Shown here one piece after another: positions 10,165 through 20,074 of a stretch of DNA of 45,000 nt. The notes below the pieces were generated by a model, which ran no database searches, was not told the origin of the DNA, and saw only the letters and a list, made by a program, of their open reading frames with translations. Every line of letters starts with the position of its first letter. Position 1 is the first letter of the stretch. This stretch comes from Prorocentrum cordatum (Eukaryota > Sar > Dinophyceae > Prorocentrales > Prorocentraceae), in assembly GCA_963575745.1 (NCBI GenBank), contig CAUYUJ010011470.1, positions 276,841 through 321,840 on the forward strand. The letters are read 5' to 3'. The position numbers and the translations under genes were made by a program.

Positions 10165-10402
10165 AGATAACGCAGGCCATAATCGAATATGATTCCGAGT
10201 ATGCAGCTGGAGTGGTTCAACGGCTTATTCGGGCTCGGCAGAATCTTGGGCTTGGCTCCACATCTATGATGAAGTGGCTCAATTTGTGATTTGGCGGAAG
10301 GTGGATTCCCATACCGGCCAATATCTCAATGAGCGTGCTGATCACCTGGCTAACTGTGGAGCCGGTGGTATCATCTGTCATCCTGCCGACGTGCGCCGGT
10401 AG
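10165..10402 (+). pseudogene. RNase H domain relic, probably from a LINE
   Basis: Two frames join into one RNase H-like fold. The first, about 10182-10240, gives EYDSEYAAGVVQRLIRARQN, which resembles the TDSxYAxxVVxG helix with its catalytic Asp. The second, 10277-10402, gives VIWRKVDSHTGQYLNERADH, resembling the KGHTGxxGNExAD active-site loop, and ends at TAG. A one-base frameshift lies near 10240-10255. The beta-strand with the first Asp is not visible, so the domain is 5'-truncated. Such RNase H domains sit at the 3' end of some LINE polyproteins; a stand-alone RNase H gene is the alternative. Confidence 0.65.
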
Positions 10403-10924
10403 GCCAGGCCTTCGGGCTGATCTATGTTTCTTCGTGGACAAGCAGCCCTTGTTCTTTCCATATCACGGCATCGTCCACTTCACCGACGCTGGGGCTGCCA
10501 CATCTGCTATCGACTGCCCATGAGCCAATGGTGGTATCCCGTGGCGCGACACAAAGCTAATCGTTATACCGTGGACTCTGGCGAGCTCGCCGCCATCCGT
10601 GCCTGCAGCTGCCGGACCCCTTCTGCCTACCACGGAGGAACAGGGTCGATGATGCTATGCACCGCAGCCGCAGCTGCCGAACACGTGAAGGGTGACGTGT
10701 CCCAGCACGGGCACCACGAGTCAGGCTGTGCAGCAGCGCGCACACCACCGCTGTCCACAACCTCGCGCTCCTGCTGTCCTTGTCCCAGTCCACACAGGCC
10801 CACCCCAGTTGCCTCACACACGCCTCGCGTGCCCCGCGGAGTCAATCAGGCTTCGTGCTGAGCCCGAGGACTGGCGAAAGCACGTGGGCCTTGGGGCCGA
10901 GGTGGTGTGGGGTGAACCGCACAC
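10403..10924. other. Flank downstream of RNase H relic, no recognised gene
   Basis: A plus-strand frame at 10424-10861 follows the RNase H relic. It contains scattered Cys and His (WGCHICY, CSCRTPSAYHGG) but no clear zinc-finger spacing. It may be residual LINE 3' sequence. Confidence 0.35.
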
Positions 10925-11100
10925 ATCGGCGGTGGACAAACCTCCCTTTAGTAAACGTCCCCTTAGTGAAAACGGCCTGGGACCGAAACCGACGGACCTG
11001 GGCCCGCAAAAAATGACGGCCGGGAGGCCCTCTCGCGAACCGAAAACGGCCAATTCCTTAATCGACGTGTCAGGATAGGAGGTCTGTCCACCTCCAAGTT
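10925..11100. mobile_element. MITE-A copy 1, terminal inverted repeats
   Basis: The non-coding unit is about 176 bp. GGTGGACAAACCTCC (10931) pairs with GGAGGTCTGTCCACC (11078-11092) with one mismatch. TGGGGTGAACCGCACA occurs directly on both sides (10908 and 11101), which looks like a 16-bp target duplication. The same family occurs at 29850. It has no coding capacity, so it would have to be mobilised in trans. Confidence 0.75.
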
Positions 11101-11117
11101 TGGGGTGAACCGCACAA

Positions 11118-12180
11118 ACCCTGGATAGTAGCCCGAATATTGCCGCTCTTGTTTTGTTATTGTGTCGGGAGCGCCCGGGCCCCGCCTTCTGCTCGCGGCC
11201 TCCCTCTGGCCCAGGTGGGGAGGAGGAGGATCCATCGGGGAGGAACGGACAACGATCGCCCAGCGCCCCCTGGCGTTCGCCCAGGAGGCAGAGGCAACCC
11301 TAGTCGCAGACGCCGGTGTCCGTCGTCGCGTGTGCGTATTCGGTGCACCGCCTGTCTCTGGGGCTTTGCCTCCCCTCGGCCTCGCCCTGAGGCCCCGCAG
11401 CTTTCTCCTCCCCTCCCTCCGCCTAGTTCAAGCTTCGCGCGGCCCGCTTAGCTTCGACCGGAAGAGGTGCGCTCTCGACCAGCGGATCAAAAAAGAGCGT
11501 ATTCGGCCTCAGTTTTCACCTTCGCCGAGGTGGCACCGATGACCCGGACATAGGCCCACCGCATGGGCTGCCACAGCACCAGCGGGCAGTAACCGACCTC
11601 TCTCCCATCGCTGCCCTCCCCTGCCCTCCCGCATGTTTCGGGCGCACGCCAACACGGATCAGGCAAGGTACCCCCGAGACATGGCGCAGGTGCCGCCCGG
11701 TTTGGGCACGGAGGACGCCGATTTCGTATGGAAACGGGCCCCGCTGCTAATCCACGTGCCTTAATGCATGCTAGCGTTTCCTCGAAAGTTCCACCTCGTC
11801 TGCCTCTCCTCCGGCTCCGCGGTCTCCGCGGCCGTCCCCCGGGGGTCCCCTATCGCCCCCCCCCCCTCGCCCGCGCCGCTGGCCCGTCCGTGCCACGTGG
11901 AACGCCTGCAGCTGTGAAACGGCGCTGCAGATGCTGCGGCGAGTGCTGCATGGCACCTGAGACGCCCACCACCGCTCAGTGGCGACTCATCGGGACCTAC
12001 TCAACAGATGCACCGCACCATTCTTCCTTCTCTTTCGATTCCCGCCCGCGCGGTGGGCCCAAAAACTGCCTCCCAGCTAGGCCTCGCCCTAACCCATGGC
12101 ATCAGGCTGCAGCGCTCGACGGACGACCTGCCGAAGCACTCTGAGGACGGGGCGGAGGCATATTAGCGGATTTGAATCGT
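11118..12180. other. GC-rich non-coding stretch
   Basis: No gene recognised. The block at 11796-11880 (CTCCGGCTCCGCGGTCTCCGCGGCCGTC...) recurs diverged at 12407-12490. Confidence 0.45.
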
Positions 12181-12654
12181 CAGCGGAGGCGGAGGAGTTG
12201 CAACTACCTTGACCCTCGGTGAGGGCAGCCTTCCAGGAGCAGACCGCACAGCTCCCCTGCGCCACCCACGCCACGCAGCAAGACAGCCGAAGAAGGCACC
12301 GCCCAGCCACCCAGCCGGGGCAGCCTGGGCGGCGGAGCGTAAGACCGTCGAAGAAGAAGGCACTGCCCTGCACCCCAGGCCTGCCTCCATCTTCCCTCGC
12401 TTGTTGACGACTTCCTCGTTCTCCCTCCCCCCGGGCTCCGCCGTCTCCGCGGCCGTCTCCGCGGTCGTCCCCCCCTTCCCCCTTCGCTCCCCTCCGCCGA
12501 GGGCGCCGCTCGGCCACCTCCCTCCGCCCCGGCCCGCGACTCCTGGAGCGACCGCTCTCCGGGAGCCGCCCGGCTCTCAGCTTGATATCAGCACCCCGGG
12601 GCCGACCAGACCTGGGGGGGGGAGGGCGGCATCCAACGGATCCTGTCGCCTTCA
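12181..12654. other. GC-rich non-coding stretch with second CTCCGCGGCCGTC block
   Basis: It carries the 12407-12490 partner of the 11.8 kb block. No convincing reading frame. Confidence 0.4.
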
Positions 12655-12848
12655 GCTCGTCGGCTCGTCAACTCGTCAGCTCGTCGGCTCGTCAGGCGGA
12701 GGCGGAGGCGGAGGCGGAGGCGGAGGCGGAGGCGGAGGAGGAGGAGGAGGTGGAGGAGGAGGCGGAGGAGGAGGAGGAGGATGTTTGCACAGGAGCGTCG
12801 AAGTCACCTATTCTGAGCGTCTCTGTCTGTACCTCTGGGGACCTTCGG
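12655..12848. repeat. CAGCTCGTCGG repeats, (GGCGGA)n tract and conserved core, copy 2
   Basis: Short GCTCGTCRGCTCGTCAR repeats (12655-12693) lead into (GGCGGA)n and (GGAGGA)n to about 12780. The 70-bp core GATGTTTGCACAGGAGCGTC... then follows, nearly identical to 1351-1425. Confidence 0.75.
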
Positions 12849-13224
12849 GAGCCTCCTCCAGCTCCCGCTTCTCCTCCCCTTCTCTTCTCTTCGCCCTCAG
12901 GGGCCGCCCCTCCTCCTGCCCTGCTGGGATGGTGCCGCCGTGGCTCTCTCCGGCGCTTCAAGGATGGGGTCCCGAGGGACGGGACCCGAGGGACGAGGGG
13001 CCTCAACCAAAAGTTCAAGCCGGGACCCCTTGCCACCCAGAAGGGCACCATCTCTGAACCGCCGACCACACCGCCCGTGCAAGACCCGGCGGGCCCAAGA
13101 GCCCGCAGGGAGAGAGGCGCCCGGCGTACCCCATCGATGGTCTCGTCATTGTGCAGCACCTCGGCCGGGCTCGGTCGGGCGGGCACCGAGAGGAGCATCG
13201 GCCGCTTCCGGTCTCGTCGTTGGA
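12849..13224. other. Non-coding stretch, nothing recognised
   Basis: Contains GGGACGGGACCCGAGGGACG short repeats near 12975. No domain seen. Confidence 0.4.
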
Positions 13225-13369
13225 CGAGCGCGCTCCACTACTCGCAGGGTCACTACTCGCAGCTGGCCTGGATCCCCCGCGGGGGATCTGAGATAAATCA
13301 TATTGAAGGCAAACGTCTGTTTTTCTGACGTTTGCGAGAAGGCACTTTGCGAGTAGTGGAACGCGCTCG
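13225..13369. mobile_element. MITE-B copy 1, terminal inverted repeats
   Basis: The unit is 145 bp. Its ends CGAGCGCGCTCCACTACTCG (13225) and CGAGTAGTGGAACGCGCTCG (ending 13369) are inverted repeats with one mismatch. Inside is a perfect 18-bp palindrome, GATCCCCCGCGGGGGATC, at 13271-13288. The family recurs at 23674-23810. No coding capacity. Confidence 0.75.
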
Positions 13370-13499
13370 GCGAGTCGTGCCCACCGGAGGCTCGGGGGTC
13401 GAGGACCTGGACGTTGTCCACATCCTTCGCCTCGCCCCTGTTGGGCCTCCTGGTGGCTTCCAATTGCCACGGCTGGACGCCCCCCGAAGCTCTGGTCAG

Positions 13500-13805
13500 A
13501 GCGCATGCCGGGAGAACGCGAGCGAGAACGTGAGCGAGCACAAGGGGAGAGGAAGGGGGCGGGGAAAGAAGGGATACGCAAGCAGGACGAAAGGAGGGGC
13601 AGGGGCACAGGGGAGGAGGAAGAGGAGGAGGAGGACGACGACGACGACGACGAGCAGGAGAAGGAGGCGGTCGGAGGAGGGAAGGGAGCAGGGGGAGAGG
13701 GAGTGAGAGGGAGAGGGAAGGAGAGGGAGAGGTAGGAGGGAACAGGGACGAGGCGGAGGGGGAAATGGAGAAGTCCAGGAGGGTGAGGGAAGAGGAATAG
13801 GAGGT
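13500..13805. repeat. Purine-rich GAGGAG/GAC low-complexity tract
   Basis: Plus-strand purine bias with GGAGAGG, GAGGAGGA and (GAC)n at 13635-13652. No gene. Confidence 0.8.
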
Positions 13806-13971
13806 GAAGGGGAAGCCTTCGGAAACAGCTCGAGTAAACAGTCTGCCCACTGTACCAAGCTGCCTGTCGTGGAGGCCGGCCTCAGCAACTCACAACCTGT
13901 CAGCCGCAAGGGCAGCAAGAGTCTCGCTTATCGCGATTATGAAGCAACACCTGCAGCGAGTTCATTCGACC
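13806..13971. other. Short unique stretch before the TA composite
   Basis: Nothing recognised. Confidence 0.4.
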
Positions 13972-13973
13972 AG

Positions 13974-14005
<32 letters not shown>

Positions 14006-14200
14006 CTCGCCCCCCCCCCTGTGATCATACATTTCGTTTTACTCTCGTCGGCTTCGTCGTCGTCGTCGTCCTCCTCGTCGTCGTCGTCGTCCTCCTCCTC
14101 CTCCTCCTTCTCCTCATCTCCCTCCCCATCATCCCTCCTCATCCTTTCTCCTCCTTCTTCCTCCATTATTCTCTTTATTCCCAACCATCCTGTGGTGTTG
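13972..14200 (+). repeat. Composite repeat (TA)n - core - (GTC)n - (CTC)n, copy 1
   Basis: The order is (TA)n at 13973-14002, a C-run, the core TGTGATCATACATTTCGT at 14020-14037, (CGT)n to about 14090, then CTC-rich DNA. The same composite in inverted orientation lies at 19715-19860 with the 18-bp core perfectly conserved. Confidence 0.8.
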
Positions 14201-14279
14201 GGTCCTCGTTTTGAGAGACGTCGCCCCGCGTTCTCCTCCTCTCCTCCTCCTGCTCCCCCTCCTCCCTCCCTCCTCCCAC

Positions 14280-14412
14280 CATCATCGTCATCATCATCAT
14301 CGCCGTCGTCATCATCACCGTCATCACCATCATGGTCGTCATCATCACCATCATCTTCATCATCACCATCATCGTCGTCATCACCATCATCGTTGTCCTC
14401 GTCGCCATCATC
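14280..14412. repeat. ATC/CGT trinucleotide tract
   Basis: Interrupted CATCATCATCGTC repeats, similar in composition to the array at the window start. Confidence 0.9.
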
Positions 14413-15345
14413 GCACGTTTCGTGGCCCCATACGGAGCTCCACCGAAGGTCCCACTGGGTGTGCCCGCATGCGTCCCGCACACCCATTTTGGCACACCCC
14501 TCACAAGTTTCGTGGCCCCATAGGGAGCTCCACCTAAGGTCCAAGTGGCGCAGTTCGCATGGCGCCACCGCCCCATTTTGGCACACCCCTCACACGTTTC
14601 GTGGCCCCATAGGGAGCTCCATCTACGGTCCAAGTGGCGCAGCTCGCATGGCGCCACCGCCCCATTTTGGCACACCCCTCACACGATTTCGTGGCCCCAT
14701 AGGGAGCTCCATCTACGGTCCAAGTGGCGCAGCTCGCATGGCGCCACCGCCCCATTTTGGCACACCCCTCACACGTTTCGTGGCCCCATAGGAGTTCCAT
14801 CTACGGTCCAAGTGGCGCAGTTCGCATGGCGCCACCGCCCCATTTTGGCACACCCCTCACACGTTTCGTGGCCCCATAGGGAGCTCCATCTAAGGTCCAA
14901 GTGGCGCAGCTCGCATGGCGCCACCGCCCCATTTTGGCACACCCCTCACAGATTTCGTGGCCCCTCAGGGAGCTCCTTTTGGCACACCCCTCACACGTTT
15001 CGTGGCCCCATAGGGAGCTCCACCTAAGGTCCACGTGGCGCAGCTCGCATGGCGCCACCGCCCCTTTTTGGCACACCCCTCACACGTTTCGTGGCCCCAT
15101 AGGGAGCTCCATTTACGGTCCAAGTGGCGCAGCTCGCATGGCGCCACCGCCCCATTTTGGCACACCCCTCACAGTTTCGTGGCCCCTCAGGGAGCTCCAC
15201 CTAGGTCCAAGTGGCGCAGCTCGCATGGCGCCACCGCCCCATTTTGGCACACCCCTCACACGTTTCGTGGCCCCTCAGGGAGCTGCACCTAAGGTCCCAG
15301 TGGTGCAGCTCGCATGGCACCCCTTCACACGTTTCGTGGCCCTGG
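14413..15345. repeat. 88-bp tandem satellite, 12 units
   Basis: The anchor TTTCGTGGCCCC recurs at 14418, 14508, 14597, 14687, 14776, 14864, 14953, 14998, 15087, 15175, 15262 and 15332. Spacing is 87-90 bp, with one 45-bp and one 70-bp truncated unit. Each unit includes GGGAGCTCCA, AAGTGGCGCAG, CTCGCATGGCGCCACCGCCCC and ATTTTGGCACACCCCTCAC. The period is not a multiple of three, so the open frames through it are not coding. GGCGCCACCG-type palindromes recur per unit. Confidence 0.95.
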
Positions 15346-15609
15346 ACTGCGGCCGCCACGAGGTCGGGAACGGCAAGAAGGAGGACGACGACTGGTGGCT
15401 GGAGCTCTATGTGCTGCTTCTCGCGCGCCACGCGCCACGAGGACCTCCTGCTCATGCGGGCGCCGCGCATCGAGTTCTTCCTGGCAGGACCGCCGGAGGG
15501 CCTGCGAAAGCAGCTGGAGCAGTTTGCAGCGCGCACGAAGCGGTGCAGGAGGGAGGCGACGGCCCTCGCCAGGGAGCTCGGCTTCACCGAGTTTATCCGC
15601 GAGGCCTGA
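15346..15609 (+). pseudogene. C-terminal gene fragment abutting the satellite
   Basis: Coding-like sequence starts where the satellite stops: an acidic DDDWWLELYVLLLARH stretch in one frame, then EDLLLMRAPRIEFFLAG and a charged amphipathic tail (KQLEQFAARTKRCRREA..., ending FTEFIREA) in another, with a TGA stop at 15607-15609. The two parts are joined by a 7-bp tandem duplication, GCGCCAC twice at 15425-15438, which shifts the frame. Removing one copy would make a single frame. The codon third positions are G/C-rich, as in the transposase gene. The upstream part is missing or replaced by satellite. I do not recognise the family. An intron in place of the duplication is a weaker alternative. 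Confidence 0.5.
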
Positions 15610-16276
15610 CCTGAGGAGCGCCCCCCCCGAGCCGCGCCTTCTCTCGACTGCCCGCATAATTGTTCGGCCTCGCGCCGCGGACGACCCGCGCGCGTCGCTG
15701 GGACCCTCTCGGGGCGACCAGCGCGCGTCGCGGGGATTCCGCGCGGCGCTCTGCTCAGCGCCTCGCTCGCCCGTCGTCGCTCTGCCCAGCGGCCGGAGCC
15801 TTGCCCGCAATCAGCCGGCCGGCTAGCTCTCTGTGCTCCGCGCAGCGGACGACCTGCGCGCGTCGCTGGGACCCCTCCGCGGCGACCTGCGCGCGTCGCG
15901 GGGACTCCGCGCTGCTCTGCGCCCGCAGCTTTGGATTTTTGGAGCGCGCAGGCAAAGAGGGGGGAAAGGAAGGGACGGAAGCGGGTGCGATCCCCGTGAG
16001 GGGCGTGCCGACATGGGCGTCGCGGCGCGCGGGCGCTGCCGTCGGGGTTCCCGCGGAAGCTGCCTGCGGCGGCCACGCCCAGTGTCACAAGTGTTCGGAC
16101 AGGCATGCTCGAGCCATTCACATTCATATACATTTACACTAGGCGTAGCCAAGATCGCACCCATGCAAATATACTCACTCCCACGCAGACCCATTCACAC
16201 TCAGACTCTCTCGCGCTCTGGCTCACCCGCGTTCATTCTTTCGCAATATGACCTATCGTATTCCTTTGCGTTGTGT
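15610..16276. repeat. ~168-bp diverged tandem duplication, GC-rich
   Basis: CGGACGACCYGCGCGCGTCG at about 15678 recurs at 15847, each time followed by GCTGGGACCCYTC, a GGCGACC...GCGCGCGTCGCGGGG segment and CTCTGC. The remainder to 16276 shows no gene. Confidence 0.65.
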
Positions 16277-16345
16277 ACCCCGCCATATTTCGGCATGCCC
16301 CTCATGCGGTCCGTGGCCCCATAGGGAGCGCCACCGAAGAAGGTA
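16277..16345. repeat. Isolated diverged unit of the 88-bp satellite
   Basis: TTTCGGCATGCCCCTCAT, then CGTGGCCCCATAGGGAGC and GCCACCGAAG, match the satellite order at 14.4 kb but as a single degenerate unit about 1 kb away. Confidence 0.65.
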
Positions 16346-16390
16346 CTCACAATTGCGGCACTCACAACTGCATATGGTTGGGTTCTTCGC

Positions 16391-16915
16391 CAGGATAATT
16401 GTTTTCCTTCTACTCCTCCTCCTCCTCCTCCTCCTTCTCCTCCTCCTCCTCCTCCTTCCCCTCCCTCTCCTCCTGCCCCTCTCCCTCCTCCTCCTCATCC
16501 TCCTCCTCCCCCTGTGCCTCCCCCCTTTCCTCCTCTTCCTCCTCCTCCTCCTCTCCTTTCCCATCTTCTCCATTCGCCTTGTCTTCGCTACTTCCCACTT
16601 CTTTCTTTGTCAGCCCTCCCCCTCGTATGCTGCCCTCTCTCCGTCCGCATCGGTGTCGTTCCTTCCCGCTGCATTTCTTTCTATGACTCGTTCCTTCTCC
16701 TTTTGATTATGTTCGTTATCCTCCCGATCCTCCCTCCTCCCTCACCCCTCGTCCCTCCTCCTTCCTCCCACCCTTCTCCGTTGCAGGGCCTCGTCATCTT
16801 CTTCCCCTTCGCAAGCTTCCTTACCGCCCTCGTTCCTTCTACTCTTTATTGTCCCTCCTACTCTTCATTATCATTGTCGTTCCTTCTACTCGTTTATCGC
16901 TGATCCGACTTCTCT
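16391..16915. repeat. Pyrimidine-rich CTC/CCT tract
   Basis: (CTC)n and CCT-rich DNA, densest at 16405-16560, trailing into T/C-rich sequence. Strong strand asymmetry, no gene. Confidence 0.9.
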
Positions 16916-16919
16916 GCAT

Positions 16920-18450
16920 ATGTTCGTCTTTCCAAGGGCCTTCAAACATCGACTCCTTATGTGTAGGGGCCTCCACATATTGATTCCATTTGTGGAGGGA
17001 CCTCCACATAATGATTCCATATGTGCAAGAGGCTTCCATAATGATATCTTGTGTGGAGGGGCCTCCCACTCGTTGAATCCTTATGTGGAAAGGGCCTGAT
17101 TCCTCTTGTGGGGGATCCTCCACATATTGTTTCCTTATGTGGAAGGGATCTCCACATGTTGATTCCGTCTGTGGAGGGACCTCCACATGTTGATTCCTTA
17201 TGAGCAAGGATCTCCATATTGATTTCTTATGTGGAGGGGCCTCCAACTTGTTCATTCCTTATGGGGAAGGGGCCTTCACCTAATGATTCCTTTTGTGAAA
17301 GTGCCTGCACATATGGATTCCTTATGTGGATGGGCCTTTTCATGTCGATTCCTTATGTGGAGGGGCCTCCACAAATTGATTCACAGATTGATTCGTTATG
17401 TGGCGGGCGATCTCCTTGTCCTCCTCCTCCTTCTGCTCCTCCTCCCCCTCCTTCTCTCACTTCGGCGCAGGGGTTGCGGAGAAGAAGGATCAGAAGGAGT
17501 AGGAGGAGAAAGATAAGGAGGAGAAAGATGATATTGTTTCCTTTTGTGGGGGATCCTCCACATATTGATTCCTTATGTGGAAGGGACCTCCACATGTTGA
17601 TTCCGTCTGTGGAGGGACCTCCGCATATTGGTTCCCTATGTGCAAGGGGTCTCCATATTGATTTCTTTTGTGGAGGGTCCTCCCACTTGTTGATTCCTTA
17701 TGTTGAAAAGGGTCTGCACATATTGATTCCTTATGTGGATGGGCCTTCAAATTATCGATTCCTTAAGTTGAGGGGCCTCCACATGTTGATTCCGTCTGTG
17801 GAGGGACCTCCACCAATTGAGTTCTTTTGCGGCGGGCGATTTCCTTTTCCTCCTCTTCCTCCTGCTCCTCCCCCTCCTCCTCCCGCTCTGGCGCAGGGGT
17901 TGAGGATAAGAAGGAGCAGAAGAAGTAGGAGGAGAAAGATGAGGAGGAGAAAGATGATATTGTTTCCTTTTGTGGAGGGGCCTCCCCCATATTTTTTCCT
18001 TATGTGCAAGGGGCCTCGCGCATATTGATTCCTCTTGTGGGGGGGGGAATCCTCCACATATTGACTCCTTATGTGGAAGGGACCTCCACATGTTGATTTC
18101 GTCTGTGGAAGGACTTCCACATATTCATGTCTTAGGTCAAAGGGGTGTCCACATGGATTTCGTATGTGGATGGGGCTTCGAATATAGACTCGTTATGTAG
18201 AGGGGCCTCCACATATTGAGTTTGTCTGTGGAGGGACCGCCGCATATTGATTCCTTATGTGCAAGGGGTCTCCAGATTGATATCTTGTGTGGAGGGGCCT
18301 CCAACATGTTGAATCCTCATGTGGGAGGGGCCTTCATAGATGAGTTCCTTATGTGAAGGAGCCTGTACACATTGATTCCTTATGTGGGAGGCCCTTCACA
18401 TATCGATCCCTTATGTGGAGGGGCCTCCACATGGATTCCTTGTGTGGAGT
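16920..18450. repeat. Hairpin-forming minisatellite GATTCCTTATGTGGAGGGGCCTCCACATATT
   Basis: Units of about 30-37 bp alternate GATTCC(T)TATGTGG with AGGGGCCTCCACATATT. TGTGGAGG and CCTCCACA in each unit are complementary, so each unit can fold. A ~150-bp block of CTCCTCC and GGAGGAGAAAGATGATATTG is embedded twice, with GCGGGCGAT anchors at 17403 and 17832, revealing a higher-order repeat of about 428 bp. Confidence 0.9.
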
Positions 18451-18800
18451 AGGAGGAGAAAGATGATGAGGAGGAGGAGGAAGGGTAGGAGGCGGAGGTG
18501 GACACGGGGGAAGCAGATTTACATATCGATTCCTTTTGTGGCGGGGCGGGGTACATATAATGGGAGGAGAGGAGAGGAGGAGGAGGAGGAGGAGGAGGAG
18601 GAGAGAGAGAGAGAGAGTGTCAAGAGAGGGAGGAGACAGACAGAGGGAGGAGGAGAGAGAGAGGAAGGGAGAGGAGAGGAGGAGAGAGAGAGAGAGAGAG
18701 AGAGTCAAGAGAGGGAGGAGGATAGAGAGAGAGAGAGAGTCAAGAGAGAGAGAGAGGGGAGGAGAAGAGAGGGGAGATAACGAGAGAAAGAGAAACGGAA
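18451..18800. repeat. GAGA/GGAG purine tract
   Basis: (GAG)n, (GA)n and GGGAGGAG runs at 18455-18780. No gene. Confidence 0.9.
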
Positions 18801-18884
18801 TTCGGCAGAGAACGGGCGGGAACGTCAAGTCAAGAAGTCGACTAGGCGGAGGAGACGGAGGAGGGTGTTTTGTTTTCCTTTTGT

Positions 18885-19680
18885 TCCTCCTCCCCGCCCT
18901 CGGAGGCGGAGTGTTTCCCTTGTGTTCCATGTGAAAGCACAAGTTTTTCATAGGTTTCATGTTTTTTTACTGTTTTTCGCTCTCCCTTTCGCCCCCTCGG
19001 GGTTTCCCCGCCGCCCCAGGGCCCGAAAAACAGTTAAAAAAAAAATGAAAAATAGGAAAACACATGTGTTTTCACGGAAAGAAAGGAAAACAACTCCTCC
19101 TCCGAGGGCGGGGAAAGATGAAAAAAAGAAGAAAAAAAAAACAAACAACAACAACAAAAAAAAAAACTCATCCGTCTCCTCCGCTTACTCCTCCGCTTCC
19201 TCCTTTTTTCTCTTTTTGTGTTCCTTGTTTTCCTCCGCCCCGCACTAGAAGGGGGAGTTCTTCCTATATTTCCATGTGAAAACACAGTTTGTTTCCTATG
19301 TTTCATTTGTACTCCTCTTTTTCTGTCTCCCGTTCGGCCCCTCAAGGTTTCCCCGCCGCCCCAGGGGGGGAGCGAAAAACAGGAAAAAAGAGAAAAATTG
19401 TAAAAAAAGCCTGTTTTTACATGGAAAAAACTCCTCCTCCGAAGGCGGGGAAAGAGGAAAAAAAAAAAAAAAAACACCCTCCTACGTCTCCTATGCTTAC
19501 TCCTCCGCTTCCTTTTTTTTTGTTTTTTTTTTCATTTGTTTCCTCCTCCCCGCCCTCGAAGGCGGAGTTGTTCCCTATTTTTCCTGGTGAAAACACAGGT
19601 TTGTTCTTATTTGTCCTTTTCTTTTCCTGTTTTTCGGTCTCCAGTTCGGCCCCCGCGGACACCCTCCTCCGTCTCCTCCG
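18885..19680. repeat. Foldback repeat array, ~330-bp period, 2.5 copies
   Basis: Each unit is an imperfect palindrome. The left arm runs CCTCCTCCCCGCCCTCGGAG...CATGTGAAA...CTGTTTTTCG; the right arm runs CGAAAAACAG...TGTTTTCAC...CTCCTCCGAGGGCGGGG. Unit 1 is 18885-19113, unit 2 is 19221-19457, and a left-arm-only unit starts at 19545. CTCCTACGTCTCC / GCTTACTCCTCCGCTTCC spacers separate them. A-rich and T-rich runs border the arms. No reading frame is credible. Confidence 0.85.
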
Positions 19681-19714
19681 CTTACTCCTCCCCCCCTACT
19701 CCCCTCCCCCGAGA

Positions 19715-19819
19715 TGAGGAGAAGGAGGAGGAGGAGGAGAAGGAGGAGGAGGAGGAGGAGGAGGAAGAGGACGACGACGACGACGACGACGACGAAATGT
19801 ATGATCACAGGCGGGAACC

Positions 19820-19851
<32 letters not shown>

Positions 19852-19862
19852 GCACGTTGCGT
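19715..19862 (-). repeat. Composite repeat (GAG)n - (GAC)n - core - (TA)n, inverted copy 2
   Basis: GAGGAG, then (GAC)n, then ACGAAATGTATGATCACA (19792-19809), then GGCGGGAACC and (TA)n to 19852. It is the reverse complement of the 13.97-14.20 kb composite. Confidence 0.8.
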
Positions 19863-19944
19863 CTACATACATACTTCCATACAAACATACATACATACAT
19901 ACATACATACATACATACATACATACATACATACATAGATACAT

Positions 19945-19987
<43 letters not shown>

Positions 19988-19992
19988 TACAA

Positions 19993-20035
<43 letters not shown>

Positions 20036-20055
20036 TGCATACCTACATACATCGC
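19863..20055. repeat. Tetranucleotide array (ACAT)n then (ACAG)n
   Basis: ACATACATAC... from 19868 gives way at about 19945 to ACAGACAG..., with a short ACAA interruption near 19980-19995. Confidence 0.95.
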
Positions 20056-20074
20056 AAACCTTGTGTTCACAGGG

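Noticed and set aside
14413-15345. Open frames with recurring CEGCAKMGRWRHASCATW-like peptide
   Set aside because: The 87-90 bp unit is not a multiple of three, so the frame rotates between units; stop-free DNA explains the openness.
14413-15345. CRISPR-like array of repeats
   Set aside because: The repeat is the whole 88-bp unit with no unique spacers, in a eukaryotic context.
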